Below are positions 1-11,967 of a stretch of DNA of 64,000 nucleotides, in pieces (position 1 is the first letter of the stretch; the number at the start of each line of letters is the position of its first letter). The stretch comes from Mycobacterium celatum (GTDB taxonomy: Bacteria > Actinomycetota > Actinomycetes > Mycobacteriales > Mycobacteriaceae), in contig NZ_LQOM01000025.1 in NCBI RefSeq assembly GCF_002101595.1, forward strand, positions 186,001-250,000, in the 5' to 3' direction. The notes under the pieces were generated by a model. The model was not told where the DNA came from, searched no databases, and saw nothing but the letters and a program-made list of their open reading frames with translations. The position numbers and the translations under genes were made by a program.

Positions 1-1
1 C

Positions 2-1261
2 CTCGGTATCTATGGCATCGTCCGGTTCGATCTGCAATTGCTGGGGCCGGGACCCCGCTGGTGGGGGCTGGTGCTGCTGGTGGTCGGCGGCGCGTCGGCG
101 ACGTACGGTGTGCTGCAAGCCACGGTAGCCTCGGATCTTAAACGGCTGCTTGCCTATTCGACTACCGAGAACATGGGGTTGATTAGTCTGGCGTTGGGCG
201 CGGCGTCGCTCTTCGCGGATTCCGGGGCGCATAGTCCAGCGACCATCGCGATGGCCGCCGCCATGCTGCATCTGATTGCGCATGCGGCATTCAAGAGCCT
301 CGGATTCCTGGGGGCGGGTTCGGTGCTGGTGGCGACCGAGCTGCGTGACCTTGACCGGCTCGGCGGCCTGGTCCGGAAAATGCCGGCGACCACCGTCCTG
401 TTCGGGATCGCGGCCATCGGCGCGTCCGGGCTTCCCCTAGGCGCCGGGTTTGTCAGCGAGTGGTTGCTGATTCAGTCTTTAGTGCACGCGGCGTCGGACC
501 ACAACACGCTGGTAGCGCTGACGGCGCCGCTGGCGGTCGGCGCGGTGGCATTGACCACCGGTCTGGGCGTGGCGGCGATGGTCAAGGCGTTCGGCATCGG
601 GTTCCTCGCTCGCCCGCGGTCTGTATTGGCCGAAGACGCGCAGGAGGCGCCCGGAAGCATGCTGGCCGGTATGACGATCGCGGCGGCGGGCTGCTTGGTG
701 CTGGCGTTGGCGCCCATGGTGGCCGCGCCCGCCCTGCGCCGGGTGCTCGACGGCGTGCCCGCGGCCCGGCGCGTGGAGTTCACCGACTTTGGCGCTGTCG
801 TGCGGCTGCCCGGGCTGGCCGGGTCGGTCGCGCCCGGGCTGATCGCCGGCGCGCTGGTGATCGCACTCGCGGTTGCGGTGGGGCTGACGAGGTGGCGGTC
901 GCGTAGCCGCCCGCGACCGGCTGCGCTGCCGCTGTGGGCATGCGGCTCCGACGACCTTTCGGCGCGGATGCAATACACGGCAACGTCATTCGCGGAGCCG
1001 CTGCAACGGGTCTTCGACGACGTGCTGCGCCCGGACACCGATGTTGAGGTCACCCATCACGGCGAATCGCGGTACATGATCGAGGCCGTCACCTACCGGG
1101 CCCGGATCGCCGACGCGATCGAGGCACGCCTCTACACTCCGGTGATCCGCGCGGTGGGCGCGGTCGCCGGCCTGGTACGGCGCGCCCATACCGGCAGCGT
1201 GCATCTCTACCTCGGCTACGGTGCCCTCGGCGTTCTGGTGGTGCTGGTGGTGGCCCGGTGA
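2..1261 (+). CDS. Hydrogenase-4/complex I-like antiporter-type membrane subunit (Rv0083-like), 5' truncated by window edge
   Basis: The reading frame is open at the first bases of the window, so the gene starts upstream; about 420 C-terminal residues are present (Mtb Rv0083 is about 640). The protein is almost entirely hydrophobic with many transmembrane helices. It carries the NuoL/M/N (proton-antiporter) signature around the motif SDLKRLLAYSTTENMGLI, followed by conserved helix histidines (HLIAHAAFKS). By family knowledge this is an ion-translocating membrane subunit of a complex I-related or formate-hydrogenlyase-type complex. It overlaps the next gene by four bases (GTGA), which indicates translational coupling in an operon with hycD, hycP, hycQ and hycE homologues. 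A C-terminal soluble stretch (around 930-1130) precedes a last helix. The subunit type is clear; the complex's physiological reaction is not. Confidence 0.88.
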   Translation, partial: LGIYGIVRFDLQLLGPGPRWWGLVLLVVGGASATYGVLQATVASDLKRLLAYSTTENMGLISLALGAASLFADSGAHSPATIAMAAAMLHLIAHAAFKSLGFLGAGSVLVATELRDLDRLGGLVRKMPATTVLFGIAAIGASGLPLGAGFVSEWLLIQSLVHAASDHNTLVALTAPLAVGAVALTTGLGVAAMVKAFGIGFLARPRSVLAEDAQEAPGSMLAGMTIAAAGCLVLALAPMVAAPALRRVLDGVPAARRVEFTDFGAVVRLPGLAGSVAPGLIAGALVIALAVAVGLTRWRSRSRPRPAALPLWACGSDDLSARMQYTATSFAEPLQRVFDDVLRPDTDVEVTHHGESRYMIEAVTYRARIADAIEARLYTPVIRAVGAVAGLVRRAHTGSVHLYLGYGALGVLVVLVVAR

Positions 1262-2211
1262 ACGTCCTGTCCTATGTCGCGGGTGCGGCGCAGCTGGTCA
1301 CGGTCATGGTTGGCGCGCCGCTGGTGATCGGCGCGATGCGCCAAGTGCGCGCCGTGTGGGAAGGTCGTGCCGGTGGGGGTGTTTTGCAACCCTGGCGCGA
1401 TCTGCGTAAACAGCTTGGCAAACAACAGATCACACCACGGGGCACCACGGCGGTGTTCGCGGCCGCGCCAGCGGTCGTGGCCGGCACCACGATGCTCATC
1501 GCCGCGATCGCGCCGATCGTCGCCACCGGGTCACCGCTTGACCCGGTGGCCGATTTGTTCGCCGTGGTGGGCCTGCTGTTCCTGGGCACCGTCGCGTTGA
1601 GCCTTGCCGGCATCGATACCGGCACATCGTTCGGTGGAATGGGCGCCAGCCGCGAGATCACGATCGCCGCGCTGGTCGAACCGACGATCCTGCTGGCCGT
1701 GTTCGCGCTGTCGATACCGGCTGGATCGGCGAATCTTGGTGCGCTGGTAGCGAATACGCTTGAACATCCCGGCCACGTCGCGTCGCTGACCGGCGTGCTT
1801 TCCTTTGTTGCGCTGGTGATTGTGATCATCGCCGAGACCGGGCGACTTCCGGTCGACAACCCAGCCACTCACCTGGAGCTGACAATGGTGCATGAGGCGA
1901 TGGTGCTCGAATACGCCGGCCCACGACTCGCGTTGGTCGAATGGGCGTCGGGGATGCGGTTGACAGTGCTGCTGGCGTTGTTGGCGAACCTGTTCCTGCC
2001 GTGGGGGATTGCCGGCGGCCATCCCAACGCGATCGATATTGTCATCGGCGTCGTGGCCGTCGTGGGCAAGGTCGCTGCGTTGGCGGTGACGCTGGCCACG
2101 ATGGAGGTGTTCATCGCCAAGCTGCGGCTGTTTCGGGTTCCCGAGCTGCTCGCCGGGTCATTCCTGCTTGCCCTGCTCGCGGTCACGGCCGCCAACTTCT
2201 TCACCGCATGA
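1258..2211 (+). CDS. hycD: HycD/NuoH-like membrane subunit
   Basis: A 317-residue polytopic membrane protein of the NuoH/HycD/HyfC family, which anchors the peripheral arm of complex I-like enzymes to the membrane arm. The family signatures are visible: [18 protein letters not shown] in the middle and [19 protein letters not shown] with [10 protein letters not shown] downstream. These include the conserved acidic residues of the quinone/proton pathway. The GTG start at 1258 overlaps the preceding stop (GTGA) and gives the length of Mtb Rv0084. It is the second visible gene of the five-gene operon. The family assignment is secure; whether the complex evolves hydrogen is doubtful because of the altered HycE. 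Confidence 0.92.
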   Translation: MNVLSYVAGAAQLVTVMVGAPLVIGAMRQVRAVWEGRAGGGVLQPWRDLRKQLGKQQITPRGTTAVFAAAPAVVAGTTMLIAAIAPIVATGSPLDPVADLFAVVGLLFLGTVALSLAGIDTGTSFGGMGASREITIAALVEPTILLAVFALSIPAGSANLGALVANTLEHPGHVASLTGVLSFVALVIVIIAETGRLPVDNPATHLELTMVHEAMVLEYAGPRLALVEWASGMRLTVLLALLANLFLPWGIAGGHPNAIDIVIGVVAVVGKVAALAVTLATMEVFIAKLRLFRVPELLAGSFLLALLAVTAANFFTA

Positions 2212-2221
2212 GACAGCGCCG

Positions 2222-2884
2222 ATGACCGACAACAACTTTGCCGTCCTGATCGACTTCGCGGCAGGCGGACTCACGCTGGCGGCGGTGCTGATCGTGTGGC
2301 GCCGCGACCTACGCGCTATCGCCCGGATGCTGGCATGGCAAGGTGTTGCGCTGGCCGCGATTCCGGTCGTCGCCGGCAGCCACGACCGCGACGGCGCGCT
2401 GATCGTCGTCGGCGTCGCGATCTTGGCGCTGCGCGCCGTGGCGCTGCCGTGGCTACTGGCACGCGCGCTGGCCGCAGAGCCGCCGAGCCAACGCGAGGCT
2501 ACCCCGCTGGTGAACACCTCCAGTTCGCTGCTGATCACGGCCACGTTGACCGTCGTCGCATTTGCGATAACCCGCCCAGTGGTGAACCTGGAACCTAATG
2601 CCACCACGAAGGCGGTGCCCGCGGCTTTCGCGGTGGTGCTCATTGCGTTGTTCGTGATGGTGACCCGGCGTCACGCGATCTCACAAGCAGCAGGATTCCT
2701 CATGCTGGACAACGGAATCGCGGCAACTGCATTTCTGCTCACAGCCGGTGTGCCGCTGATCGTCGAACTCGGCGCGTCTTTGGATGTGTTGTTCGCGGTC
2801 ATCGTGATCGGGATCCTCACCGGCCGGCTGCGCCGCGCATTCGGCGGCGCCGACCTAGACCAATTGCGGGAGTTGCGCGACTGA
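2222..2884 (+). CDS. hycP: HycP/HyfE-like membrane subunit
   Basis: A small membrane protein of 220 residues with about six hydrophobic segments, matching the length of Mtb Rv0085 (HycP) and related to HyfE of hydrogenase-4. The ATG at 2222 was chosen because it lies ten bases after the hycD stop and gives the family length; the frame is open further upstream but only inside hycD. The stop codon shares one base with the hycQ start (TGATG), which indicates coupling. HyfE-like subunits have a NuoK-like part and belong to the membrane arm. No catalytic motif is expected or seen. Confidence 0.85.
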   Translation: MTDNNFAVLIDFAAGGLTLAAVLIVWRRDLRAIARMLAWQGVALAAIPVVAGSHDRDGALIVVGVAILALRAVALPWLLARALAAEPPSQREATPLVNTSSSLLITATLTVVAFAITRPVVNLEPNATTKAVPAAFAVVLIALFVMVTRRHAISQAAGFLMLDNGIAATAFLLTAGVPLIVELGASLDVLFAVIVIGILTGRLRRAFGGADLDQLRELRD

Positions 2885-4356
2885 TGACCACTGCCTTGCT
2901 GCTCACGCCCATCCTGGCGCCTACCGCCGCGTCGATCATCACGATGGCCAGGGGATGGCGTCGCTGGACCGCGACGGTCATTGTGCTGTCGGCGGCGACG
3001 GTGCTGGCCTGCGGCGTGGTGCTCGGCTTCCAGGTGGGCTCAGGCCAGCAATTGGGAGTGGGCACGCTGCTGCGCGCCGACGCGCTCACGGCCACCATGT
3101 TGATCGTCATCGGGGTGGTCGGGACACTGGCCACCTGGGCAAGCATCGGCTACGTCGATGCCGAACTCGCCGACGGCCACACCGATGCCGCCGGGGCGCG
3201 GCTCTACGCAGTGCTGACCCCGGCGTTCCTCGCCGCGATGGTGGTGGCGGTGTGCGCCAACAACATTGGCGTCGTGTGGGTCGCGATCGAGGCCACCACC
3301 GTCGTCACCGCCTTTCTGGTCGGGCATCGCCGCACCCGCACTGCGCTCGAAGCGACTTGGAAATACGTCATCGTCTGCTCGGTCGGGATCGCGGTGGCCT
3401 TCCTGGGCACGGTGCTGCTGTACTTTGCGGCGGAGCGCGGCGGGGCACCACCGACGCACGCGCTGGACCTTGACGTTCTCGTCGCGCACGCCGGCAGCCT
3501 CGATCCCGGGGTGGCGCGGCTGGCGGGCGGTCTGTTGCTGATCGGATACGGCGCCAAGGTGGGCCTGTTCCCGTTCCACACCTGGTTGGCCGACGCACAC
3601 AGCCAGGCCCCGGCGCCGGTGAGTGCGCTGATGAGCGGGGTGTTGCTATCGGTGGCGTTCTCGGTGCTGATCCGGATCAAACCGATCATCGACGCCGCCG
3701 TCGGCCCCGGCTTCGTGCGGACCGGGCTGCTGGTAATCGGGTTGGCGACGCTGCTGGTCGCCGCGCTGATGCTAACCGTGACGGCCGACGTGAAGCGGAT
3801 GTTGGCGTACTCGTCGATGGAAAACATGGGGCTGATCGGCCTCGCGGCCGCCGCTGGGACCCCGCTGGCGATTGCCGCGCTGCTGCTGCACGTGCTCGCC
3901 CACGGCATCGGCAAGACCGTGCTGTTCGTGGCCGCGGGCCAACTGCAGACCGCGCATGATTCGACGGCCATCGCTGACATCGCCGGGGTGGTGCGACGCT
4001 CGCGGCTGATCGGGGTGTCGTTCACGGCCGGGGTGCTCGTGCTGCTCGGCCTGCCCCCATTCGCAATGTTCGCCAGCGAGCTGGCCATTGCCCGTTCACT
4101 CTCCGACGCGCGGCTCGCATGGGTGCTCGGGGCGGCCCTGGTGATGATCGCTATCGCATTCGCCGCGCTGGCACGCAATTCGGGTCGCATGTTGCTGGGC
4201 GCATGCCCTGTTGGCGCGCCCGCGATCGTGGTGCCTGCCTCGGTGGCGACGGCCCTGTTCGTCGGCGTCACCGCCTGCGTCGCGCTCGGTGTCACCGCAG
4301 GGCCGCTGACCGAGCTGTTCAGCGCCGCGGCCGGCTACGCCGGGGCAGTGCGATGA
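2884..4356 (+). CDS. hycQ: HycQ/HyfF-like antiporter subunit (NuoL/M/N family)
   Basis: A 490-residue polytopic protein of the proton-conducting membrane transporter family (Mtb Rv0086). Visible signatures are the conserved Glu in WVAIEATTVVTAF, the helix-break region KVGLFPFHTWLADAHSQAPAPVSAL, and TADVKRMLAYSSMENMGLIG followed by LLHVLAHGIGKTVLF. These lysines and histidines form the ion channel in the family. It overlaps hycP by one base at the start and hycE by four bases at the end (ATGA). With the truncated first gene, the complex has at least two antiporter-type subunits, typical of hydrogenase-4/Hyf-type complexes. Confidence 0.92.
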   Translation: MTTALLLTPILAPTAASIITMARGWRRWTATVIVLSAATVLACGVVLGFQVGSGQQLGVGTLLRADALTATMLIVIGVVGTLATWASIGYVDAELADGHTDAAGARLYAVLTPAFLAAMVVAVCANNIGVVWVAIEATTVVTAFLVGHRRTRTALEATWKYVIVCSVGIAVAFLGTVLLYFAAERGGAPPTHALDLDVLVAHAGSLDPGVARLAGGLLLIGYGAKVGLFPFHTWLADAHSQAPAPVSALMSGVLLSVAFSVLIRIKPIIDAAVGPGFVRTGLLVIGLATLLVAALMLTVTADVKRMLAYSSMENMGLIGLAAAAGTPLAIAALLLHVLAHGIGKTVLFVAAGQLQTAHDSTAIADIAGVVRRSRLIGVSFTAGVLVLLGLPPFAMFASELAIARSLSDARLAWVLGAALVMIAIAFAALARNSGRMLLGACPVGAPAIVVPASVATALFVGVTACVALGVTAGPLTELFSAAAGYAGAVR

Positions 4357-5831
4357 AATCGAATTGGCTGCGCCACAGGGTATCTGGCGATGCGCTGGCA
4401 GACCGGGCCGAGGGGCTGTTAGCCGAGGGCTTCCGGCTGGGCCTGGTGGCCGCCCACGACGACGGCGACCGCCTGCGGATCGTCTACCTGTTCCTGGCCG
4501 GATGGCCCGACCGCAGAATCGAGCTGGAATGTGTTGTGCCGGCAGCCGATCCGGCGCTGCGATCGCTTGCCTACCTGTCCTTCCCGGCCGGCCGTTTCGA
4601 GCGCGAAATGGCCGACTTGTTCGGGCTGCGGCCGATCGGGCATCCCCGGCCACGCCGGCTGGTGCGGCACGCGCACTGGCCCGAAGCGTGGTATCCCATG
4701 CGGGCCGACGCCGGGTCCGCGCCGCAGTTCGCGCCCGGCGGCCGCTTCCCGTTTCTCACGGTCGAGGGACTCGGCGTTTATGAGATCCCCGTCGGGCCAG
4801 TGCATGCCGGCCTGATCGAGCCCGGCCACTTCCGGTTCTCCGTCGTCGGCGAGACCGTCCTGCGCCTGAAGGCGAGACTGTGGTTCGTGCACCGCGGCCT
4901 CGAGAAACTCTTCGAGGGCCGCCTGGCCACCGACGCCGTCGACCTCGCCGAACGGATCAGCGGCGACACCTCCGCCGCGCATGCGCTCGCCCATAGCCTG
5001 GCCATCGAAGACGCGCTCGGAATCGACCTGCCCGACGAAGCGCACCGGCTGCGGGCCCTGCTCGTCGAACTCGAACGGCTCTACAACCACGCCGCCGACC
5101 TTGGCGCCCTGGCCAATGACGTCGGTTTCGGGATAGCCAACGCCCACGCCCAACGCATCCGCGAACAACTGCTGCGGATCAACGCCGCAGTGACCGGGCA
5201 CCGGCTGCTGCGCGGCGCTATCCAGCCGGGCGGGGTCACGCTTCGCGCGCTTCCCGACCCCGCACAACTGCACTCCATCGCCACCGACCTCGCCGAGGTC
5301 GCCCAGCTGACGCTGGCCAACTCCGTTGCCTACGACCGGTTCGCCGGCACCGCCGTCTTGGGCAGTGACGATGCCCGCGGCATGGGCTGTCTGGGATACG
5401 TCGCCCGGGCCAGCGGTATCCGCACCGACGCGCGAATCGAGCATCCCACGACCCCGCTGCCCGTTACAGAGACCGGCGCATCGTCGGGAGACGTCCTCGC
5501 CCGCTACACGGTCAGACGCGACGAGTTCGCCGCATCGGCTGGATTGGCCGGTTACCTCGTCGAGTCACTTACCGGACCGACCCGCTATGCCGGCACCACC
5601 CCGTCGCCCCCTGCAAGAGGAAGCGGCATCGGCATCGTCGAGGGCTGGCGCGGCACCATCGTGCATCGCGTCGAACTCGGTGCCGACGCACGCATCACCC
5701 GCGCGAAAATCGTCGACCCGTCCTGGTTCAACTGGCCCGCGCTGCCCGTCGCGATGACCGACACGATCGTCCCCGACTTCCCGCTGGCCAACAAAAGCTT
5801 CAACCTGTCCTATGCCGGCAACGACCTCTGA
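4353..5831 (+). CDS. hycE: HycE-like large subunit, fused NuoC/NuoD type, without [NiFe] ligands
   Basis: A 492-residue homologue of Mtb Rv0087. The N-terminal about 170 residues resemble the 30-kDa NuoC-like domain and the rest the NuoD/hydrogenase large-subunit fold. The ATG at 4353 overlaps the hycQ stop (ATGA). Real [NiFe] hydrogenases bind nickel through two CxxC motifs. Here the N-terminal motif region reads RISGDTSAAHA (near residue 200) and the C-terminus reads VPDFPLANKSFNLSYAGNDL. The whole protein has only two cysteines (near 60 and 345), neither in CxxC. By inference it acts like NuoD in a quinone- or ferredoxin-linked respiratory module, or as a non-hydrogenase scaffold. Confidence 0.9.
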   Translation: MKSNWLRHRVSGDALADRAEGLLAEGFRLGLVAAHDDGDRLRIVYLFLAGWPDRRIELECVVPAADPALRSLAYLSFPAGRFEREMADLFGLRPIGHPRPRRLVRHAHWPEAWYPMRADAGSAPQFAPGGRFPFLTVEGLGVYEIPVGPVHAGLIEPGHFRFSVVGETVLRLKARLWFVHRGLEKLFEGRLATDAVDLAERISGDTSAAHALAHSLAIEDALGIDLPDEAHRLRALLVELERLYNHAADLGALANDVGFGIANAHAQRIREQLLRINAAVTGHRLLRGAIQPGGVTLRALPDPAQLHSIATDLAEVAQLTLANSVAYDRFAGTAVLGSDDARGMGCLGYVARASGIRTDARIEHPTTPLPVTETGASSGDVLARYTVRRDEFAASAGLAGYLVESLTGPTRYAGTTPSPPARGSGIGIVEGWRGTIVHRVELGADARITRAKIVDPSWFNWPALPVAMTDTIVPDFPLANKSFNLSYAGNDL

Positions 5832-5861
5832 CCCGCGGCACCCGTTCCGTCAACCTGATCA

Positions 5862-5881
5862 AATTGCTAAGATTCGCAATT
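5862..5881. promoter_or_regulatory. Inverted repeat, probable operator of the downstream ArsR-type regulator
   Basis: Perfect inverted repeat AATTGC-N8-GCAATT in an AT-rich patch of otherwise GC-rich DNA, 35 bases upstream of the GTG start of the ArsR-family gene. Position and symmetry fit autoregulation by that repressor. Binding is inferred, not shown. Confidence 0.55.
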
Positions 5882-5915
5882 AACCCTATTCGCGGGATCC
5901 TTCGAGGGAGGCATC

Positions 5916-6278
5916 GTGGCAGACTCGCGTCAGCCGCTGTACCGAATGAAGGCGGAATTCTTCAAGACGCTCGGCCACCCCGCCCGCATCCGAATTTTGG
6001 AGCTGCTCAGCGTGCGTGACCACGCCGTCTCGGAGATGGTCCCCGAGGTCGGCATCGAACCCGCCAACCTGTCGCAGCAGCTGTCGATCCTGCGTCGCGC
6101 CGGACTGGTCAGCGCACGCCGCGAGGGACTGACGGTGTCCTACGCGCTGACCTCACCCGAAGTCGCGGAACTGTTAAGGGTGGCCCGGGCCATCCTGACT
6201 GGCGTGGTGGCCGGTCAGGCCGAACTCCTTGACGAGGACCACGGCCCGCCGTCGCTGCCCAGCCGGTCGGCTGGCTGA
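5916..6278 (+). CDS. ArsR-family transcriptional regulator (Rv0081-like)
   Basis: A 120-residue winged-helix protein of the ArsR/SmtB family, most like Mtb Rv0081, a regulatory hub of the hypoxia response. The helix-turn-helix spans roughly residues 20-75 ([13 protein letters not shown], then [23 protein letters not shown]). No cysteine-rich metal site is visible. The GTG start is preceded by a good ribosome binding site (GAGGGAGG at about 5904-5911). In Mtb Rv0081 heads the hyc-like operon, whereas here it follows hycE by 84 bases, so the position differs. An inverted repeat upstream is a likely operator. Whether a second copy lies before the operon cannot be seen. Confidence 0.86.
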   Translation: MADSRQPLYRMKAEFFKTLGHPARIRILELLSVRDHAVSEMVPEVGIEPANLSQQLSILRRAGLVSARREGLTVSYALTSPEVAELLRVARAILTGVVAGQAELLDEDHGPPSLPSRSAG

Positions 6279-6385
6279 AAACTCGCGGCCACGATCACGT
6301 CAAGTCCTGTCAACTACTTGCCAACTTTCTTAACTATCGATATCGGACCAACAACCCACGACCGTCACCTCGGAGGAGAACCGTT

Positions 6386-8218
6386 ATGACAACCGCCACC
6401 ACCGGTCTCGACTCGGCACCCACCACAGCCGCCGCGATCACCGACTGGGTCACCGCCGTAGCCGAGCTCACCACCCCCGACCGGATCGTCTGGTGCGACG
6501 GCTCCGCCGACGAATGGCACGCGCTAACCACTGATTTGGTCGACAAGGGTACGTTCGTGCGACTGGCGAAAAAACCCAATTCCTTCTGGTGCGCCTCCGA
6601 CCCCGACGACGTGGCACGTGTGGAAGACCGCACCTTCATCTGCTCGCAGCGCCCCGAAGACGCCGGACCTACCAACAACTGGATGGATCCGGTCGACATG
6701 AAAACGGTGATGGTTGAGGAGTATCGGGGCGCCATGGCCGGACGCACCATGTACGTGATCGCCTTCTGCATGGGTCCCCTGGATGCCAGCGAACCTAAGT
6801 TCGGCGTGCAGATCACCGACTCCGAGTACGTCGCGGTCGCCATGCAGATCATGACTCGCTCCGGAACCGCGGTGTGGGACAAGCTCGATGACGGAGCAGA
6901 ATTCGTCCGGTGCCTGCATTCGGTCGGTGCACCGCTGCATCCGGGACAGCAAGACGTGCCTTGGCCGTGTGACCACACCAAATACATTTCGCACTTCCCC
7001 GAGGAACGCATGATCTGGAGCTATGGATCCGGCTACGGCGGCAACGCCTTGCTCGGCAAGAAATGCTATTCCCTGCGGATCGCCTCGAGGATGGCCAAAG
7101 ACGAGGGCTGGCTCGCCGAGCACATGCTGATCCTCAAACTCACCTCGCCCCAGCAGCGGGTGCACTACATCGCCGCGGCGTTCCCGTCCTCGTGTGGCAA
7201 GACAAACCTGGCGATGCTGCAACCCGCCCTCGACGGGTGGACCGCCCAGACCATCGGCGACGACATCGCCTGGATGCGATTCGGCGATGACGGCCGCCTC
7301 TATGCCGTCAACCCCGAGGCCGGGTTCTTTGGTGTCGCCCCCGGCACCGGCGCCCACACCAACCCGCACGCGATGGCCACCATCGAGCGCGGCAACTCCA
7401 TCTTCACGAACGTCGCCCTCACCGACGACGGCGACGTCTGGTGGGAAGGTATGACCGTCGACAAACCCGACCACCTCACCGACTGGAAGCGGCGGGACTG
7501 GACCCCCGACTCGAACGAGCCAGCAGCACACCCTAATTCGCGGTACTGCACCCCGATCGCGCAATGCCCCACCGTCGCACCGGAGTGGAACGACCCCGAC
7601 GGCGTGCCCATCTCGGCGATCTTCTTCGGCGGTCGCCGCGCCAGCACCGTTCCGTTGGTCACTCAATCTCTCAGCTGGCAGCACGGAGTGTTCCTCGGCT
7701 CCACGCTGTCCTCGGAAACCACCGCGGCCGCGGCCGGTGCCGTCGGCGTGGTCCGCCGCGACCCCATGGCGATGCTGCCCTTCCTCGGCTACCACGTCGG
7801 TGACTACTTCCAGCACTGGCTCGACATCGGTACCAAAACCGAACCGGCGAAGTTGCCAAAGATCTTCTACGTCAACTGGTTCCGCCGCGGTCGTGACGGC
7901 AAGTTCCTGTGGCCGGGATTCGGAGAAAATGCGCGGGTGCTCAAGTGGGCGCTCGACCGCATCGACGGTACCGCCGATGCCGTGCGGACCCCGATCGGCG
8001 ATATTCCCTCCCTCGGCAGCCTCGATCTCGACGGGCTCGACAGCGCCGGCTACGACGAGGAAACCGTTCGAGCCGCATTGCAGGTGGACGTCACCGAGTG
8101 GACATCCGAGGCACAATCAATCGACCAGTGGTACGCCACCATCGGTGCCGACAAATTGCCCGACGCCCTGCGCCAGGAACTCGCTGAACTCAAGGACCGG
8201 CTTCGCACAAGCCAGTAA
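6386..8218 (+). CDS. pckG: Phosphoenolpyruvate carboxykinase (GTP)
   Basis: A 610-residue GTP-dependent PEPCK, the length of Mtb PckA/PckG (Rv0211). It converts oxaloacetate plus GTP to PEP and CO2, the entry to gluconeogenesis that mycobacteria need on fatty acids and sterols. Visible motifs are the P-loop with the catalytic cysteine, [13 protein letters not shown] near residues 267-279, the kinase-2 motif GDDIAWM, and [13 protein letters not shown]. The ATG at 6386 is preceded by GGAGGAG at a good distance. It is monocistronic, with a 107-base leader after the ArsR gene. Nothing looks damaged. Confidence 0.97.
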   Translation: MTTATTGLDSAPTTAAAITDWVTAVAELTTPDRIVWCDGSADEWHALTTDLVDKGTFVRLAKKPNSFWCASDPDDVARVEDRTFICSQRPEDAGPTNNWMDPVDMKTVMVEEYRGAMAGRTMYVIAFCMGPLDASEPKFGVQITDSEYVAVAMQIMTRSGTAVWDKLDDGAEFVRCLHSVGAPLHPGQQDVPWPCDHTKYISHFPEERMIWSYGSGYGGNALLGKKCYSLRIASRMAKDEGWLAEHMLILKLTSPQQRVHYIAAAFPSSCGKTNLAMLQPALDGWTAQTIGDDIAWMRFGDDGRLYAVNPEAGFFGVAPGTGAHTNPHAMATIERGNSIFTNVALTDDGDVWWEGMTVDKPDHLTDWKRRDWTPDSNEPAAHPNSRYCTPIAQCPTVAPEWNDPDGVPISAIFFGGRRASTVPLVTQSLSWQHGVFLGSTLSSETTAAAAGAVGVVRRDPMAMLPFLGYHVGDYFQHWLDIGTKTEPAKLPKIFYVNWFRRGRDGKFLWPGFGENARVLKWALDRIDGTADAVRTPIGDIPSLGSLDLDGLDSAGYDEETVRAALQVDVTEWTSEAQSIDQWYATIGADKLPDALRQELAELKDRLRTSQ

Positions 8219-8243
8219 TTCCGGCGCGGTCGGCTTAGGCGCG

Positions 8244-8453
8244 TCAGGTGATCCAGTTCCCAACCATGCGTGAGATTTCGATATAGAGCGGGATCCCGAT
8301 TGTGACGTTGTACGAAAACGTCAAACCCAGCGAGGCGGCCAGGGGAAGTCGAACTCCACCTTCAGGATAGGGATCAGAAATCCGAGATAGAAGAACAGCA
8401 GCAGCGGCTTGAACAGGTTGTGGGTGAAGTTCTGCAAGAACTCGTGGAGCATC
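8244..8453 (-). pseudogene. Internally deleted SbtA-type transporter remnant
   Basis: This fragment is a shrunken duplicate of the intact transporter gene at 10569-11780. Reading on the minus strand, it begins with about 37 codons matching the intact N-terminus (MLHEFLQNFTHNLFKPLLLF and on to VEFDFP). At about 8340-8345 it jumps to the last about 33 codons of the intact gene (PLAASLGLTFSYNVTIGIPL to the stop at 8244). About 1 kb between these is missing, and the junction shifts the reading frame so that translation from the original ATG stops within a few codons. The remnant keeps the upstream bases of the intact copy too (CTCCCTT just beyond the start). It is a clear deletion product, not a gene. 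Confidence 0.88.
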
Positions 8454-8689
8454 AAATGTCTCCCTTGAGGTGCGCCGCGACAACAAGAACCGCGACCGCG
8501 GGAATGCGGCTACGGCCAGAGGACCCCAGCCCGGGGCTCGACCGGGGGGTCATCCCGGATGGCAATCGGGGCACTGGCTGCCGTGCACGCTCGGTGACGA
8601 CCAGACGCGACCGGACACTCCGGGGTCGCGGGTCGTCCGGATGGACACCCGTGGGATTGTTGCCGCGTTGCCGCAACGAACCGAGGGCT
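8454..8689. other. Intergenic region without recognisable gene
   Basis: 236 bases between the transporter remnant and the small minus-strand gene. Several short frames are open but none has a convincing start, ribosome site or familiar protein. The first few bases match the leader of the intact transporter copy, so the duplication extended slightly into here. Confidence 0.5.
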
Positions 8690-8890
8690 TTATGCCGACG
8701 CCCTCTTCACCGCGACCTCCTTGACGCGATGCGTCACGGACCCCCATGCGGATGGCGAGTAATGCGTCGTGACTTCCTCGAATCCGTCGACTCGGGAGAT
8801 GCTGACCACGCCGGTGTCTTGGTTGATCGTGAGCTTGTCGCCGTCCGATGCGTGGACCTCTTCTCCGTCAAGGAGCCGGATGATGAACAC
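8690..8890 (-). CDS. Small conserved-looking protein of unknown function
   Basis: A 66-residue frame on the minus strand starting at a GTG (8890) with a ribosome binding site (GAGAGGA, ten bases upstream). The product starts VFIIRLLDGEEVHASDGDKL and continues as a compact, evenly mixed polar and hydrophobic sequence (TINQDTGVVSISRVDGFEEV, then THYSPSAWGSVTHRVKEV). This is not the arginine/alanine-rich composition of shadow frames in this genome, so I take it as a real gene. It resembles a small beta-rich domain; no signal peptide, membrane segment or known motif is seen. A longer frame to 8974 lacks a ribosome site. Confidence 0.6.
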   Translation of the reverse strand: MFIIRLLDGEEVHASDGDKLTINQDTGVVSISRVDGFEEVTTHYSPSAWGSVTHRVKEVAVKRASA

Positions 8891-8948
8891 GATGCGGTGC
8901 TCCTCTCGCGCTAGCGTCGATCGCGGTGCGGCCGAGTTGATCCTACGG

Positions 8949-8968
8949 CTGGTCCGCTGTCGGACCAG
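8949..8968. repeat. Perfect hairpin, CTGGTCCG arms
   Basis: CTGGTCCG-CTGT-CGGACCAG, eight-base perfect arms with a four-base loop, about 60 bases upstream of the small minus-strand gene. It could be an operator or part of its leader; no T-run supports a terminator. The rest of 8891-9202 shows no gene that I can support. Confidence 0.45.
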
Positions 8969-9201
8969 ATCCATTGCGGGACTGGAACATGAACGTCCGG
9001 GAAACGTTCCGTGACCAACAAATCACATGCGTTGTCCGGTTGCGACCGGTTACCTCGGGCGGCGGCGCCACTCGGCGGTCTGGACCATTCCGAACACCGC
9101 GCTCACCGGCGGTATGCACGCCGTCGGCGCTAGTTAAAGTCAGCGCCAGCAAAACTGCCGCGCCACGCTGCTCTGGCAGGGGGAACCCCAAGGCTTCATA
9201 G

Positions 9202-11780
<2,579 letters not shown>

Positions 11781-11967
11781 CAGGTTTCTCTCCCTTATCA
11801 GGGGGCGGCGGCGGGCGCGTTCCCGCCGCGTGGCGCTAAGAGCATAAACAGGCCAAGCTGGGGATTAGCTTGGGGCTGCGCTTCGTGAGAATGAACCTTT
11901 TGTCAACGTCGGATGACCGATTGCTCACCAGCAGGCCAACGCTGGACAAACAACGGGGCCCAACGAC

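Noticed and set aside
3204-4295. A 363-codon minus-strand frame opposite hycQ
   Set aside because: Its Ala/Thr/Ser-rich sequence has no recognisable domain and is explained by codon bias on the other strand.
1-5831. Calling the first operon a hydrogen-evolving formate hydrogenlyase
   Set aside because: The large subunit lacks all nickel ligands, and no [NiFe] maturation genes are seen nearby.
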